Assembly (NCBI RefSeq): GCF_021602345.1
Contig: NZ_BQID01000004.1
Location: forward strand, 372,001-436,000
Direction: 5' to 3'
DNA from: Pseudomonas pharyngis
GTDB lineage: Bacteria; Pseudomonadota; Gammaproteobacteria; Pseudomonadales; Pseudomonadaceae
DNA: 64,000 bases
The notes under the pieces were generated by a model. It had not been told where the DNA came from. It saw only the letters and a list, made by a program, of their open reading frames with translations, and searched no databases. This document shows, piece after piece, positions 16,617-30,297 of this stretch. A program made the translations under genes and the position numbers. Position 1 is the stretch's first letter. Every line of letters begins with the position of its first letter.

Positions 16617-17726
16617 ATGAGTACTGCCGCCCCCATCCTGCTCACTCCCGGCCCGTTGACCACTTCGGCCCGCACCCGCCAGGCGATGATGGTCGACTGG
16701 GGTTCATGGGATGACCGCTTCAACCAACTGACTGCCAGCCTGTGCGAACAACTGCTGGCGATCCTCAACGGCGCCGCCACCCACCACTGCGTACCGTTGC
16801 AGGGCAGCGGTACTTTCGCCGTCGAAGCCGCGATCGGCACCCTCGTCCCTCGCGACGGCAAGGTGCTGGTACTGATCAACGGCGCCTACGGCAAGCGTCT
16901 GGCGAAAATCTGCGAAGTGCTCGGCCGCTCGTTCAGCACCTTTGAAACCGCTGAAGACGAACCGACCACCGCCGCCGACGTCGACCGCCTGTTGTGCGCC
17001 GACAGCGACATTACACACGTCGCGCTGATTCACTGCGAAACCAGCACCGGCATTCTCAATCCGCTGCCGGAAATCGCTCAGGTCGTCGAACAACACGGCA
17101 AACGCCTGATCATCGACGCCATGAGTTCCTTCGGCGCGTTACCGGTGGATGCACAGAAAATCCCGTTCGATGCGCTGATCGCGGCCTCCGGCAAATGCCT
17201 GGAAGGCGTGCCGGGCATGGGCTTCGTGTTTGCCCGCAAGGAATCCCTGGCCGCAGCCGCCGGCAATTCGCATTCGCTGGCGATGGACCTGTTCGATCAG
17301 CACAGCTACATGAAGAAGACCGGCCAATGGCGCTTCACCCCGCCGACCCACGTGGTCGCCGCGCTGCACGAGGCGCTGCTGCAATACAACGAAGAAGGCG
17401 GCCTGCCGGCACGGCATGCGCGTTACGCCGCCAACTGCCAGGCATTGATGGAAGAGATGGGCAAACTCGGCTTGCGCAGTTTCCTGCCCGCCGCCATCCA
17501 GGCGCCGATCATCGCGACCTTCCACGCACCGAAAGATCCGCACTACCAGTTCAAGGACTTCTACGAACGGGTCAAGGCCAAGGGTTACATCCTCTACCCC
17601 GGCAAGCTGACTCAGGTCGAAACCTTCCGCGTCGGCTGCATCGGCCACGTCACCCCGGCGCAGATGCGCGAAGCCGTCGCGGCGGTGGGTGAAGTGCTGC
17701 GCGAGATGGAAGTGCTCGACATCTGA
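16617..17726 (+). CDS. phnW: 2-aminoethylphosphonate:pyruvate aminotransferase
   Basis: 369 residues, class V PLP-dependent aminotransferase. It converts 2-AEP plus pyruvate to phosphonoacetaldehyde plus alanine. Opening [11 protein letters not shown] is typical. PLP-binding residues are visible: Asp 167 in [10 protein letters not shown] and Schiff-base Lys 193 in [11 protein letters not shown]. The frame extends upstream to 16563, but ATG 16617 is preceded by GAGGA with good spacing and matches the family length. phnX follows 57 bases later, completing the two-step phosphonatase route. Confidence 0.95.
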   Translation: MSTAAPILLTPGPLTTSARTRQAMMVDWGSWDDRFNQLTASLCEQLLAILNGAATHHCVPLQGSGTFAVEAAIGTLVPRDGKVLVLINGAYGKRLAKICEVLGRSFSTFETAEDEPTTAADVDRLLCADSDITHVALIHCETSTGILNPLPEIAQVVEQHGKRLIIDAMSSFGALPVDAQKIPFDALIAASGKCLEGVPGMGFVFARKESLAAAAGNSHSLAMDLFDQHSYMKKTGQWRFTPPTHVVAALHEALLQYNEEGGLPARHARYAANCQALMEEMGKLGLRSFLPAAIQAPIIATFHAPKDPHYQFKDFYERVKAKGYILYPGKLTQVETFRVGCIGHVTPAQMREAVAAVGEVLREMEVLDI

Positions 17727-17783
17727 CTCACCCGGCCCGCTCCCTCATTTGAATTGCATTGCCAATACAGGATTCTGACCAAC

Positions 17784-18611
17784 ATGAACTACAACAACCC
17801 AACCCAGCTGCAAGCCGCCATCCTCGACTGGGCCGGCACCGTGGTCGACTTCGGTTCCTTCGCACCGACCCAGATTTTTGTCGAAGCCTTCGCCGAGTTC
17901 GACGTCCAGGTTTCCATCGAAGAAGCCCGGGGCCCGATGGGCATGGGCAAATGGGATCACATCCGCACCCTGTGCGATCAGCCGCAGGTTGCCGAGCGCT
18001 ATCGTAAGGTGTTCGGCCGCACCCCGACCGACGATGATGTCACCGCGATCTACAACCGCTTCATGCCGCTGCAGATCGAGAAAATCGCCGAGCACTCGGC
18101 GCTGATTCCCGGCGCGCTGGAGACCATCGCCAACCTGCGTCAGCAAGGCATCAAGATCGGTTCCTGCTCGGGTTATCCGAAGCAAGTGATGGACAAGGTC
18201 GTGGCACTGGCCGCCACCAACGGCTACGTCGCCGACCACGTCGTCGCCACCGACGAAGTGCCGAACGGCCGCCCATGGCCTGCGCAAGCGCTGGCCAACG
18301 TGATTGCGCTGGGCATCGACGATGTCGCCGCCTGCGTGAAGATCGACGACACCGTGCCGGGGATTCTCGAAGGTCGTCGCGCCGGGATGTGGACCGTGGC
18401 GCTGATCTGCTCCGGCAATGCGCTGGGCCTGGATTACCAAGGCTATCGCGCACTGGGCAGCGATGCGCTGGCCAGCGAACGCAAGCGCATTCACGCGCTG
18501 TTCGAAGGCTCGCGCCCGCACTACATGATCGACACCATCAGCGATCTGCCGGAAGTGATCGCCGACATCAACAAGCGCCTGGCCAACGGCGAGATGCCGC
18601 AAAGCAGCTGA
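17784..18611 (+). CDS. phnX: Phosphonoacetaldehyde hydrolase (phosphonatase)
   Basis: 275 residues, HAD superfamily. It splits the C-P bond of phosphonoacetaldehyde to acetaldehyde and phosphate. The nucleophile Asp 15 lies in [12 protein letters not shown], and the family's special Schiff-base Lys is Lys 56 in [17 protein letters not shown] and [16 protein letters not shown] give the remaining HAD motifs. ATG 17784 is chosen over an upstream in-frame ATG at 17754 because it gives the usual N terminus. It is co-directional with phnW and ends before a strong terminator. Confidence 0.95.
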   Translation: MNYNNPTQLQAAILDWAGTVVDFGSFAPTQIFVEAFAEFDVQVSIEEARGPMGMGKWDHIRTLCDQPQVAERYRKVFGRTPTDDDVTAIYNRFMPLQIEKIAEHSALIPGALETIANLRQQGIKIGSCSGYPKQVMDKVVALAATNGYVADHVVATDEVPNGRPWPAQALANVIALGIDDVAACVKIDDTVPGILEGRRAGMWTVALICSGNALGLDYQGYRALGSDALASERKRIHALFEGSRPHYMIDTISDLPEVIADINKRLANGEMPQSS

Positions 18612-18634
18612 TTGCATCCATCGCGGCAAACAAA

Positions 18635-18668
18635 AACGCCAGTGTCTGCCCGACACTGGCGTTTTTTC
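18635..18668 (+). terminator. Rho-independent terminator of phnWX
   Basis: A 12-bp stem, AACGCCAGTGTC paired with GACACTGGCGTT, with a four-base loop is followed by a run of T. It lies 23 bases after the phnX stop. Confidence 0.92.
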
Positions 18669-18807
18669 ATGAGTGTTTTCAGCTAAATCGCTGACTCAGC
18701 TCAGTGAAAGCTTTTTTAGCCTGGGGCAAACGCGCCAAAGGGGATTACAGTTAAGGCATGCCGTCGCAGAACGGCACGCTTGAGCCCTGAACCGTGAGGA
18801 ACGCCGT

Positions 18808-19362
18808 ATGCCGTGGACAAATTCCGAATCCCGTTACAGCACCGTGTCGATCCTGTTGCACTGGCTGATGCTGGTGCTGTTGGTGCTGGTGTACGCCAGC
18901 ATGGAATTGCGCGGGCTGTTTCCCAAGGGCAGTGGTGGTCGCACGCTGATCCGCGAAGTGCATTACATGCTCGGGCTGACTGTGTTCGTGCTGGTGTGGT
19001 TTCGCCTGTTCGCTCGCAGCCTGGGGCCTGCGCCGAAAATCTTTCCGGCTTCGCCACAATGGCAAACCACCCTCGCACGCTTGATGCACTGGGCCTTGTA
19101 CCTGTTCATGATCAGCATGCCGATCCTCGGCTGGCTGATCACCAGCGCGGAGGGGCATCAGGTGATGTTCTACGGTTTCGACCTGCCGCTGCTGGTGAGT
19201 GAGGACAAGGCCTACGCCAAACAGGTTGAATACTGGCACGTACTGATCAGCACGATTGGCTATTGGCTGATCGGCCTGCATGCGCTGGCGGGCATCTATC
19301 ACCATTACGTGGTGCGCGATAACACGTTGCTGCGGATGATGCCCAAGCGCAGCCAGGGTTAA
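18808..19362 (+). CDS. Cytochrome b561 (membrane b-type cytochrome)
   Basis: 184 residues with four membrane segments. Haem-ligand candidates are His in SILLHWLML, REVHYMLG, LIGLHALAG and IYHHYV, as in the CybB family. Such proteins move electrons between the quinone pool and periplasmic acceptors; in E. coli CybB oxidises superoxide. GTGAGGA precedes the ATG. The gene stands alone and its stop overlaps that of the facing PLP-enzyme gene by the palindrome TTAA. Confidence 0.9.
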   Translation: MPWTNSESRYSTVSILLHWLMLVLLVLVYASMELRGLFPKGSGGRTLIREVHYMLGLTVFVLVWFRLFARSLGPAPKIFPASPQWQTTLARLMHWALYLFMISMPILGWLITSAEGHQVMFYGFDLPLLVSEDKAYAKQVEYWHVLISTIGYWLIGLHALAGIYHHYVVRDNTLLRMMPKRSQG

Positions 19363-20267
19363 CCGTCGAATCCGCGCCGGCCCTGCAAGCCGCCGGTGTG
19401 GACGAAGATCAAGCGCAAACCCCGGGCAAAGCGGCCCGCCTCGATCTGTTGTTTGAGCGCCAGCAAGGCCTTGCCGGTGTACAGCGGTTCGAGGGGAATG
19501 CCGCTGGCTTGCTCGGATTGCGCGATGAACTCAAGCAACGTCGGATCGACCTTGGCGAAACCGCCACGGCTGGCGTGGATCAGCTCAAAGCCTCCGGTGT
19601 CACCGACAATCGCCTCGACATTGGCCGCAACGCCGTGATCGTCGGGCACGGCCATTGCGCCATACACCGCACGTTGGCCTGCCTCGGCCAACACCAATCC
19701 CGCTAGCGTGGTGCCCGTGCCGCAGGCCAGCCACCAACCGTGGTAGTCGTCCCAACCAAGCTTGCCGAGTTGTTCACTGACCTGGTCCTTCAGCGCCGCG
19801 CAACCCTGCGCCCCCGGCAAACCGCCGCCACCTTCGGGCACCGGATGCAGCGTCGAATACTGCGCCAGCCACGGCTGCCAGAACCCCGGCTCGTGCCGCG
19901 CCCGATAACCGCCGTAACCGAGCCAGTGCAACTGCATGCCGAAATCCTGCAGATCCCTGACCGTCGGCGTGTCCTGCGGATGCCCGCGCAATAACCCGAC
20001 CGTTGTGAATCCCAGGCGTTTGCCCGCAGCCGCCAGCGCATGCAGATGATTGGAGTGCGCACCGCCCAGGCTGATGATGCCTTCGGCACCCGCGCGGTCG
20101 GCGGCTTTCAGGTGTTCGACGAGCTTGAACCACTTGTTGCCGCTGATCAGCGGATCGATGCGGTCGAGACGCAGGATCGCGACTTCAATGCCGGCGGCGG
20201 TGAGCCAGTCCAGATGAAAGGGATCGAGGGGGGCTTGAGGTAGCCAGTCGGTGGGAGGCAGAAACAT
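19359..20267 (-). CDS. PLP-dependent D-cysteine desulfhydrase / ACC deaminase family enzyme
   Basis: 302 residues from ATG 20267; an upstream in-frame ATG at 20297 starts inside a hairpin. The fold-type II PLP Lys is in ISGNKWFKLVEHL, with GGAHSNHLHALAAAG as the substrate/phosphate loop and CGTGTTLAG as the PLP-phosphate loop. Members deaminate D-cysteine or 1-aminocyclopropane-1-carboxylate. The plain family resemblance favours D-cysteine desulfhydrase or a relative, and I cannot settle the substrate. It lies 41 bases downstream of fadH with a hairpin between them. Confidence 0.8.
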   Translation of the reverse strand: MFLPPTDWLPQAPLDPFHLDWLTAAGIEVAILRLDRIDPLISGNKWFKLVEHLKAADRAGAEGIISLGGAHSNHLHALAAAGKRLGFTTVGLLRGHPQDTPTVRDLQDFGMQLHWLGYGGYRARHEPGFWQPWLAQYSTLHPVPEGGGGLPGAQGCAALKDQVSEQLGKLGWDDYHGWWLACGTGTTLAGLVLAEAGQRAVYGAMAVPDDHGVAANVEAIVGDTGGFELIHASRGGFAKVDPTLLEFIAQSEQASGIPLEPLYTGKALLALKQQIEAGRFARGLRLIFVHTGGLQGRRGFDG

Positions 20268-20271
20268 GAAG

Positions 20272-20295
20272 GCCGGCTCTGTGCAAAGAGCCGGC
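20272..20295 (-). terminator. Hairpin between fadH and the PLP-enzyme gene
   Basis: GCCGGCTCT at 20272-20280 pairs with AGAGCCGGC at 20287-20295. On the minus strand no run of T follows. Its lower arm ends four bases before the ATG at 20267, so it could lower translation of the PLP enzyme as well as limit read-through from fadH. Confidence 0.55.
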
Positions 20296-20308
20296 ATTCT
20301 AGGGTGGA

Positions 20309-24724
<4,416 letters not shown>

Positions 24725-24728
24725 CGCC

Positions 24729-24815
24729 TTACAGCTCGGTGGCGTCTTCCGCAGGCTCTGGTGAATCCAGCTCAAAGGCCTGGAATTCGAGCAGTTCTTC
24801 TTGGTAGTCATCCAT
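24729..24815 (-). CDS. 28-residue acidic microprotein
   Basis: Minus-strand ATG at 24815 is preceded by a strong AGGGGGGA seven bases away and opens 28 codons beginning MDDYQEELLEFQAFELD and ending in an acidic DATEL. It overlaps no other gene and sits just past the convergent AraC gene. The peptide is acidic and amphipathic with one aromatic-rich turn. The ribosome binding site and codon use support a real gene. No function is known to me. Confidence 0.6.
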   Translation of the reverse strand: MDDYQEELLEFQAFELDSPEPAEDATEL

Positions 24816-24988
24816 TGCGTAATCCCCCCTGACGCTTGCTTGAAATGGCCTGGAACAAATGACCAGTGCCTCGAGCATAAAGTGCCCGTGTGAAGGAAAA
24901 ATGAAACGCGTCCTTCATGAAATAAACGTAGCAGGCGGTCAGGAATTTATCGCGGGAAATTTTGAGAAGGATTCATCCACATAGCACT

Positions 24989-25078
24989 GTGGGAGCGAGC
25001 CTGCTCGCGATAGCGAACTTTCCGACACATTGATATTGATTGTGCCGACGCTATCGCGAGCAGGCTCGCTCCCACAGG
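24989..25078. repeat. REP doublet (REPIN)
   Basis: Inverted REP copies: GTGGGAGCGAGCCTGCTCGC near 24989-25008, and its inverse ending in CTCGCTCCCACA near 25076, with about 45 bases between. It ends against the stop of the lipoprotein gene and fills the gap 24816-25079 with no other visible feature. It is nearly the same as the doublet at 9208-9302. Confidence 0.9.
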
Positions 25079-25079
25079 T

Positions 25080-25943
25080 TTACTGCCCGGAGGCAGGCAT
25101 GGCCGGAATCGGCTCGGAGGGCGGCGGTATGTCCGTCGGATTGGCCGGTGGCGTGATGGTTTCCGTGGCGGGTGCAGGCTCGGTAACCGGTGCCGGGGTA
25201 ATCGGCGCCGCTTCCGCTGGCGGCGCTACCGGCTCGGAACTGGCCGGGGTCGCTTCTGCAGGCGCTGGCGCAGGTGCTGCAGCGGGCTCGGTGGCCGGTG
25301 CTGGGGCCGGGGTCGGTTCAGCCGCGGGGGCTGGAACCAGCGGAGCCGGCGCCGCTTTGGCTTCCGGCACACCCAGGTCGGTCTTCGGTTTTTCGGTGAT
25401 GTGCGCGGCCTTCTTCGCTTCGGCCGGCAGGAACAGCTCGACCAGCGTGAAGAAGCGCTCGTAGAACTTCTGCGACGACACGGTTTCACTGGCGACCTTG
25501 ACCATCGAATCGTCAGACGAGCCGATCGGCATCGAAACCGAGCCCAACACGCCGACACCGAGGCTGGCCGAGTTGTTGGTCTTCTTCAGCGCGTAGCGGT
25601 CCTGCAGGGCATTGGCGAACACGGTGGCGTGATGGCCGGCGCTGCCATCATCGGCGCATACCACGTTGAAGCTGATCTCCAGGTGGGTTTCGCCGGTCTG
25701 CTGGAAGCTCTTGTGTCCGCTGACCAGTTTCGGGTCATTGCTGGTAATGATGTAGCCCTGGCTGAGCAACGCTCGGCGGGCCGCTTCGCAACTGGCAGTG
25801 TCGGTCACCGGGTAATTGCGCGAAAAGGTGCCGGAGTCGTCGAAATTCTCATGCTCGTAGATGGGCTTGTCCTTGGAGCAGCCGGCAGCGGCGGTCAGCA
25901 ACAACGCCAACCCGATGAAACGCACGGGAATAGAATTCAACAT
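25080..25943 (-). CDS. Lipoprotein with DUF2242-like domain and Pro/Ala-rich tail
   Basis: 287 residues. Lipobox LLTAAAGC places the acylated Cys at about residue 22. A folded part follows (YEHENFDDSGTFSRNYPV, then SCEAARRALLSQGY), which I recognise as DUF2242. From about residue 195 the chain is almost only Pro, Ala, Glu and Thr in PAPA-type repeats, likely disordered and perhaps spanning cell wall. An envelope role is inferred. The tail can vary in length between strains. Confidence 0.75.
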   Translation of the reverse strand: MLNSIPVRFIGLALLLTAAAGCSKDKPIYEHENFDDSGTFSRNYPVTDTASCEAARRALLSQGYIITSNDPKLVSGHKSFQQTGETHLEISFNVVCADDGSAGHHATVFANALQDRYALKKTNNSASLGVGVLGSVSMPIGSSDDSMVKVASETVSSQKFYERFFTLVELFLPAEAKKAAHITEKPKTDLGVPEAKAAPAPLVPAPAAEPTPAPAPATEPAAAPAPAPAEATPASSEPVAPPAEAAPITPAPVTEPAPATETITPPANPTDIPPPSEPIPAMPASGQ

Positions 25944-26035
25944 TAAACATCCTGAGGGAAAACGGTCCGGGGCGTATTGTGCAACAGATCGCTGCCCCGC
26001 GGCGTATGGATTAGTGTCTTAAAACAGTTACAACT

Positions 26036-26935
26036 CTATCGACCTTCAGTGGCAGGAAAAAGTCGCGCCGATAAATGATCGATGAACACCCGCAACTTGG
26101 CGGTTGCATGCCGGCTCGACGGCCACAGCACCCAGAACTGTCCGACGTGCTCCAGGTGCTCATCCAGCACGCGCTGCAGGCGACCCTGCTGCTGCGCCTC
26201 GAAGATCATGAAGTCCGGCAGACAAGCGATGCCCATGCCCGCCAGCGCTGCATGCCGCACGGCTTCGATCGACGTACTGACCAGGCGTGTCGGCAAGGTC
26301 GGCTCGGGAGCGCCCTCCTCGCGTTTGAACGGCCAGGACTCCAGTTTGCCGGTGGCGTGAAACGTATGGCGCAGGCAGGCGTGCTCCGCCAGATCGGCCG
26401 GGGTCAGCGGCTCGCCGCGCTCGCGCAGATACGCGGGGCTGGCCACCAACACCATGTGAAACTCGCCCAACGGTCGTGCCATGAGTCGCGAGTCTCGCGG
26501 TTTACCCGTTCGGATCACCGCATCGAAGCCCTCCTCAACGACATCGACCATGCGATCAGTCAGGTCCAGATCCAGTTCGATCTGCGGGTACAGCGCCATG
26601 AATTCGTTCATGACCGGCATCACCAGGTCATGCACCTGCGGCAGGCTGACCCGCAACTTGCCGTGAGGCGCCGCTGCGGCATCGCACAGTTCAAATTCCG
26701 CCGCCTCCACTTCGGCGAGGATCTTGCGGCAACGTTCAAGAAACAGCGCGCCTTCACTGGTCAGCGTGATGCTGCGAGTGGTGCGGTGAAACAACCGCAC
26801 ATTGAGTCGTGCCTCCAGTCGGGCAATGCTTTTGCCGACCGCCGACGAAGACACGCCCTGCAAGCGGCCGGCCTCGGTAAAGCTGCGGGTTTCCGCCACC
26901 TGCACAAACACTGAAATACTGCCCAGGTTGTCCAT
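26036..26935 (-). CDS. LysR-family regulator divergent from MFS exporter
   Basis: 299 residues, CrgA-like LysR group: HTH in FVQVAETRSFTEAGRLQG and SSSAVGKSIARLEARL, then an effector domain ending with the usual FIDHLSARL helix. It is transcribed away from the MFS gene at 27058, with a candidate operator between them. Control of that exporter is likely; the inducer is unknown. Confidence 0.88.
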   Translation of the reverse strand: MDNLGSISVFVQVAETRSFTEAGRLQGVSSSAVGKSIARLEARLNVRLFHRTTRSITLTSEGALFLERCRKILAEVEAAEFELCDAAAAPHGKLRVSLPQVHDLVMPVMNEFMALYPQIELDLDLTDRMVDVVEEGFDAVIRTGKPRDSRLMARPLGEFHMVLVASPAYLRERGEPLTPADLAEHACLRHTFHATGKLESWPFKREEGAPEPTLPTRLVSTSIEAVRHAALAGMGIACLPDFMIFEAQQQGRLQRVLDEHLEHVGQFWVLWPSSRHATAKLRVFIDHLSARLFPATEGR

Positions 26936-26964
26936 TCATCCCTCCCTGATTCACGACATTCTTG

Positions 26965-26979
26965 TCCGAGATGTTCGGA
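26965..26979. promoter_or_regulatory. Candidate LysR operator
   Basis: TCCGA and TCGGA form an inverted repeat with a five-base spacer, 30 bases from the LysR start and 79 from the MFS start. Symmetry and location fit a LysR site, but the arms are short. Confidence 0.3.
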
Positions 26980-27057
26980 ACCCTAACCTGTTTTTCCCGA
27001 ATGTGCAGCGCCCTACCCTATGGCCTTCGTCTTTCTCGGCAAAAGGGATGCTGGTTC

Positions 27058-28263
27058 ATGAACGATGCGCAACTCACCTCTACACCGCTGTCCAATAGCG
27101 TCCAGCACGATGAACGACTACCGCTGGGCGCACTGCTCGCGCTGGCCACCGCCGGCTTCATCACCGTGCTGACCGAGGCAATGCCCGCCGGCCTGCTGCC
27201 GCAAATGAGCGCAGGGCTCGATGTTTCTCAGGCACTGATCGGGCAACTGGTCACGCTGTACGCGATCGGTTCGATGCTGGCGGCGATTCCCCTCACCATC
27301 GCCACCCGAGGCTGGCGTCGACGTCCGCTGTTGCTGGCGGCCATTGGTGGGTTTGCCATCGCCAACAGCATCACTGCACTGTCGGAACTATACTGGCTGA
27401 CCCTGATTGCACGCTTGATCGCAGGCGTGTTCGCCGGGCTGCTCTGGGCTCTGCTGGCCGGGTACGCGAGCCGGATGGTCGCACCTCATTTGCAGGGCCG
27501 GGCGATTACGGTGGCCATGCTCGGGGCGCCGCTTGCGCTGTCGCTGGGCATTCCGGCCGGGACGCTGCTGGGCACGGCGGTCGGCTGGCGTCTGAGCTTT
27601 GCGATCATGACCGGGCTGACGTTGCTGCTGGTGATCTGGGTGCGCTGGCAAGTGCCGGATTTCGCCGGTGAACGCGCCGGAAAACGTCTGCCACTGCGTC
27701 AGGTGTTTAGCTTGCCGGGCGTGCGATCGGTGTTGTTTGTAACTTTGACCTACGTCGTCGCGCACAACCTTCTGTACACCTACATCGCGCCCTTTCTTGA
27801 ACCGTCGGGACTTGGCGGAGAAATCGACCGGGTGTTGCTGGTATTCGGCCTGGCGTCGGTACTGAGCCTGTGGATCGTCGGCAGCCTGATTGATCGCTGG
27901 CTGCGTCAATTGGTTCTGGTCAGTGCCGCGCTGTTCCTGCTGTCGGCGATTGCACTGGGTCTTTGGCGCGAATGGCCGGGCGTGGTCTACACCGCCACCG
28001 CCGTCTGGGGGCTGGCATTCGGCGCGATGCCCTCGCTGTTGCAGACGGCCCTGGCGAAAACCGCCAGGGAGGCTGCCGACACCGCGCAATCGATGCTGGT
28101 GACCCTGTGGAATGTCGGAATTGCCGGCGGCGGGCTTGCGGGCGGTCTGCTGCTGAACAACCTGGGCGTCGGGAGTTACCCGTGGATTGTCGCGGGCCTA
28201 TTGCTGTTAACCCTGTATGCGACCGTCAATGCCCGGAGCCATGGCTTCCCGAACGCCGGATAG
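27058..28263 (+). CDS. MFS exporter, AraJ/DHA1 type
   Basis: 401 residues with about twelve membrane segments. The stretch TVLTEAMPAGLLPQMSAGL is typical of the sugar/purine efflux (AraJ, SotB, PbuE) branch. ATG 27058 follows AAGGGATG and excludes an unlikely N-terminal extension. Divergent from a LysR regulator. Substrate cannot be read from sequence. It ends 13 bases before the ppiD terminator region. Confidence 0.85.
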   Translation: MNDAQLTSTPLSNSVQHDERLPLGALLALATAGFITVLTEAMPAGLLPQMSAGLDVSQALIGQLVTLYAIGSMLAAIPLTIATRGWRRRPLLLAAIGGFAIANSITALSELYWLTLIARLIAGVFAGLLWALLAGYASRMVAPHLQGRAITVAMLGAPLALSLGIPAGTLLGTAVGWRLSFAIMTGLTLLLVIWVRWQVPDFAGERAGKRLPLRQVFSLPGVRSVLFVTLTYVVAHNLLYTYIAPFLEPSGLGGEIDRVLLVFGLASVLSLWIVGSLIDRWLRQLVLVSAALFLLSAIALGLWREWPGVVYTATAVWGLAFGAMPSLLQTALAKTAREAADTAQSMLVTLWNVGIAGGGLAGGLLLNNLGVGSYPWIVAGLLLLTLYATVNARSHGFPNAG

Positions 28264-28270
28264 CGCGCAT

Positions 28271-28299
28271 AAAAAAGCCCCGGATTTTCATCCGGGGCT
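28271..28299 (-). terminator. Terminator of ppiD
   Basis: GCCCCGGA and TCCGGGGC pair around a six-base loop. On the minus strand TTTTTT follows. It lies after the ppiD stop at 28324 and may also serve the convergent MFS gene. Confidence 0.9.
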
Positions 28300-28323
28300 C
28301 GGGTCTTGCGGCTCAGCCAGGCA

Positions 28324-30195
28324 TCAGAAACGCTTGATGTCGGCTTCGGCTTCCAGCTGCTTGCGGTACGCCGCGAAGTCTTGCTGGCCCACACGCGAGG
28401 CGAGGAAGCGACGGTACTGCGCTTTCTCTTCATCGGTCGGAGCCGCTGCTTCGTTCACGCCGTTAAGACGCACGATGGTCAGGCTACCGTCCGCCAGCGT
28501 CACGCTGGTGAAGGTCGGCTTGTCCTTGGCGGCCGGTTTCGGCATGCGGAACAACGCTTGCAGCACCGCTGGATCAACGCCTTCCTGAGCGCGGTTCGCC
28601 GCTTCAGTGACTTTCCAGCTCTGACCGTCCACCGCTTTGTCCAGCGGGGTCTTGCCATCACGCAGACTGGCGATCAGTTGCTCCGCCTTGGTCTTGGCAG
28701 CCGCGCTGGCATGCTCTTTGGTCAACTGGGTGCGAATGGCGGTGGCCACGCTTTCCAGCGGCAATTGAGTCGGCTTGAGGTGCTCCTTGGCGCGCAGCAC
28801 GATCACGGTTTCCGGATCCAGCTCGATGGCGGTGCTGTTGGCCCCCTCTTCCAGCACTTCGGTGCTGAACGCGGCCGTCACAACGGCACGGTTGGCTGCA
28901 ACGCCTTCGCCACCTTCACGGCCGAACGGCTTGGAAGTGTGCACGGTCAGTTTCAGATCCTGCGCCGGCTGGGCCAGGTCGGATGCTTCGAACGAAGAGT
29001 CTTCCAGTTGCTTGGTCGCCTCCACGAAACGCTGCTCGACCTGCTGGGTTTTCAGCTCGCGGGTCAGCTTGTCCTTCAGGCTGGCCAGAGTCGGCACTTC
29101 AGGCGCCTCGACACCCAGCAGCTTGATCAGGTGGAACCCGAAGTCGGTGCGAACCGGCTCGGAAACCTGATCCTTGTTCAGCGAATACAGGGCTTTCTCG
29201 AAGGCTGGGTCGTAAACGCCAGGACCGGCATAACCCAGGTCACCGCCATTGTTGGCCGAACCCGGATCCTGCGAGAACTCCTTGGCCAGCGCTTCGAACT
29301 TCTCGCCCTTGGCCAGACGCGCCTGGACTTCTTCGATCTTCGCCTTGGCCTGAGCTTCGGTAGTCTTGTCGTTGACTTCGATCAGAATGTGCGCCGCACG
29401 ACGCTGTTCCGACAGGTTGGCGATCTCTTTCTGATACGCCGCCTGCAGGTCTTCGTCCTTGACGGCGACCTGATCGAAGAACGAAGCCTTCTTCAACTCC
29501 AGGTAATCGATGACCACTTGATCCGGGGTCATGAACTCCTTGGCGTGCTCGTCGTAGTAAGCCTTGACCTCGTCATCGGTCAGCTTCACGGTCGAAGGGT
29601 CAGCCTTGATGTTCAGCGTGGCGAAGTCGCGGGTCTGTTTTTCCAGACGGGCGAAGGCCAGCACCTGAGCATCGGTCACGAAACCGCTGCCTGCCACACC
29701 GGCGCGCAGTTGGCCGATCAGCATTTCCTGAGCCAGCATCTGGCGGAACTGCATGCGGCTGTAGCCCAGTTGACGGATCACCTGATCGAAACGGTCGGAA
29801 CTGAACTTGCCGTCGACCTGGAATTCAGGCGTCTGCAGGATCACTTGGTCCAGGGCCGCTTCGGAGAAAGCGAACTTCGATTGTTCTGCGCCTTGCAGCA
29901 GCAGCTTGCGATCGATCAGACCCTTGAGGGCCGATTCGCGCAGCATTTTTTCGTCCAGCAAGGAAGCGTCGAAGTCCTTGCCCAGTTGTTGCATCAGCTG
30001 ACGGCGTTGCATATCCACCGCCTGGCTCAGCTCGTTCTGGCTGATTTCTTCGCCGTTGACCTTGGCCGCCTCATTCTTGTGAGTCGTGGCCTGGAAAATG
30101 GCGTCGAAACCGGTCAGAGCCATCAGTGCAACGATGACCCCGATAATGGTCTTGGCAATCCAGCCTTGTGAATTGTCCCTGATATTCTGCAGCAT
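28324..30195 (-). CDS. ppiD: Periplasmic folding chaperone PpiD (SurA-like, parvulin domain)
   Basis: 623 residues. A short cytoplasmic start (MLQNIRDNSQGWIAKTI) leads into one membrane anchor (about 13-32). A SurA-like N domain (KVNGEEISQNEL) follows, then a parvulin domain at about 265-360 (AAHILIEV, FSQDPGSANNGGDLG, FGFHLIKL) and a long C-terminal chaperone domain. PpiD helps outer-membrane and secreted proteins leave the Sec translocon. Its place after hupB and lon is conserved in gamma-proteobacteria. A hairpin at 30266-30289 separates it from the tRNA-like gene, so it probably has its own promoter near 30200-30260. Confidence 0.95.
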   Translation of the reverse strand: MLQNIRDNSQGWIAKTIIGVIVALMALTGFDAIFQATTHKNEAAKVNGEEISQNELSQAVDMQRRQLMQQLGKDFDASLLDEKMLRESALKGLIDRKLLLQGAEQSKFAFSEAALDQVILQTPEFQVDGKFSSDRFDQVIRQLGYSRMQFRQMLAQEMLIGQLRAGVAGSGFVTDAQVLAFARLEKQTRDFATLNIKADPSTVKLTDDEVKAYYDEHAKEFMTPDQVVIDYLELKKASFFDQVAVKDEDLQAAYQKEIANLSEQRRAAHILIEVNDKTTEAQAKAKIEEVQARLAKGEKFEALAKEFSQDPGSANNGGDLGYAGPGVYDPAFEKALYSLNKDQVSEPVRTDFGFHLIKLLGVEAPEVPTLASLKDKLTRELKTQQVEQRFVEATKQLEDSSFEASDLAQPAQDLKLTVHTSKPFGREGGEGVAANRAVVTAAFSTEVLEEGANSTAIELDPETVIVLRAKEHLKPTQLPLESVATAIRTQLTKEHASAAAKTKAEQLIASLRDGKTPLDKAVDGQSWKVTEAANRAQEGVDPAVLQALFRMPKPAAKDKPTFTSVTLADGSLTIVRLNGVNEAAAPTDEEKAQYRRFLASRVGQQDFAAYRKQLEAEADIKRF

Positions 30196-30265
30196 GCGTC
30201 CCCCAGAAACGGTTGAACTTCAAAATTAGGCAACCGTGGAGCGTGGGTAGAATCCGGATAGAAGA

Positions 30266-30289
30266 AAGGCGCATCCGAGGATGCGCCTT
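30266..30289 (-). terminator. Terminator after the tRNA-Asp-like gene
   Basis: AAGGCGCATCC pairs with GGATGCGCCTT, and on the minus strand a T-rich stretch TTTCTTCT follows. It should end the hupB and tRNA-like transcript ahead of ppiD. Confidence 0.8.
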
Positions 30290-30297
30290 CTCGTAAC

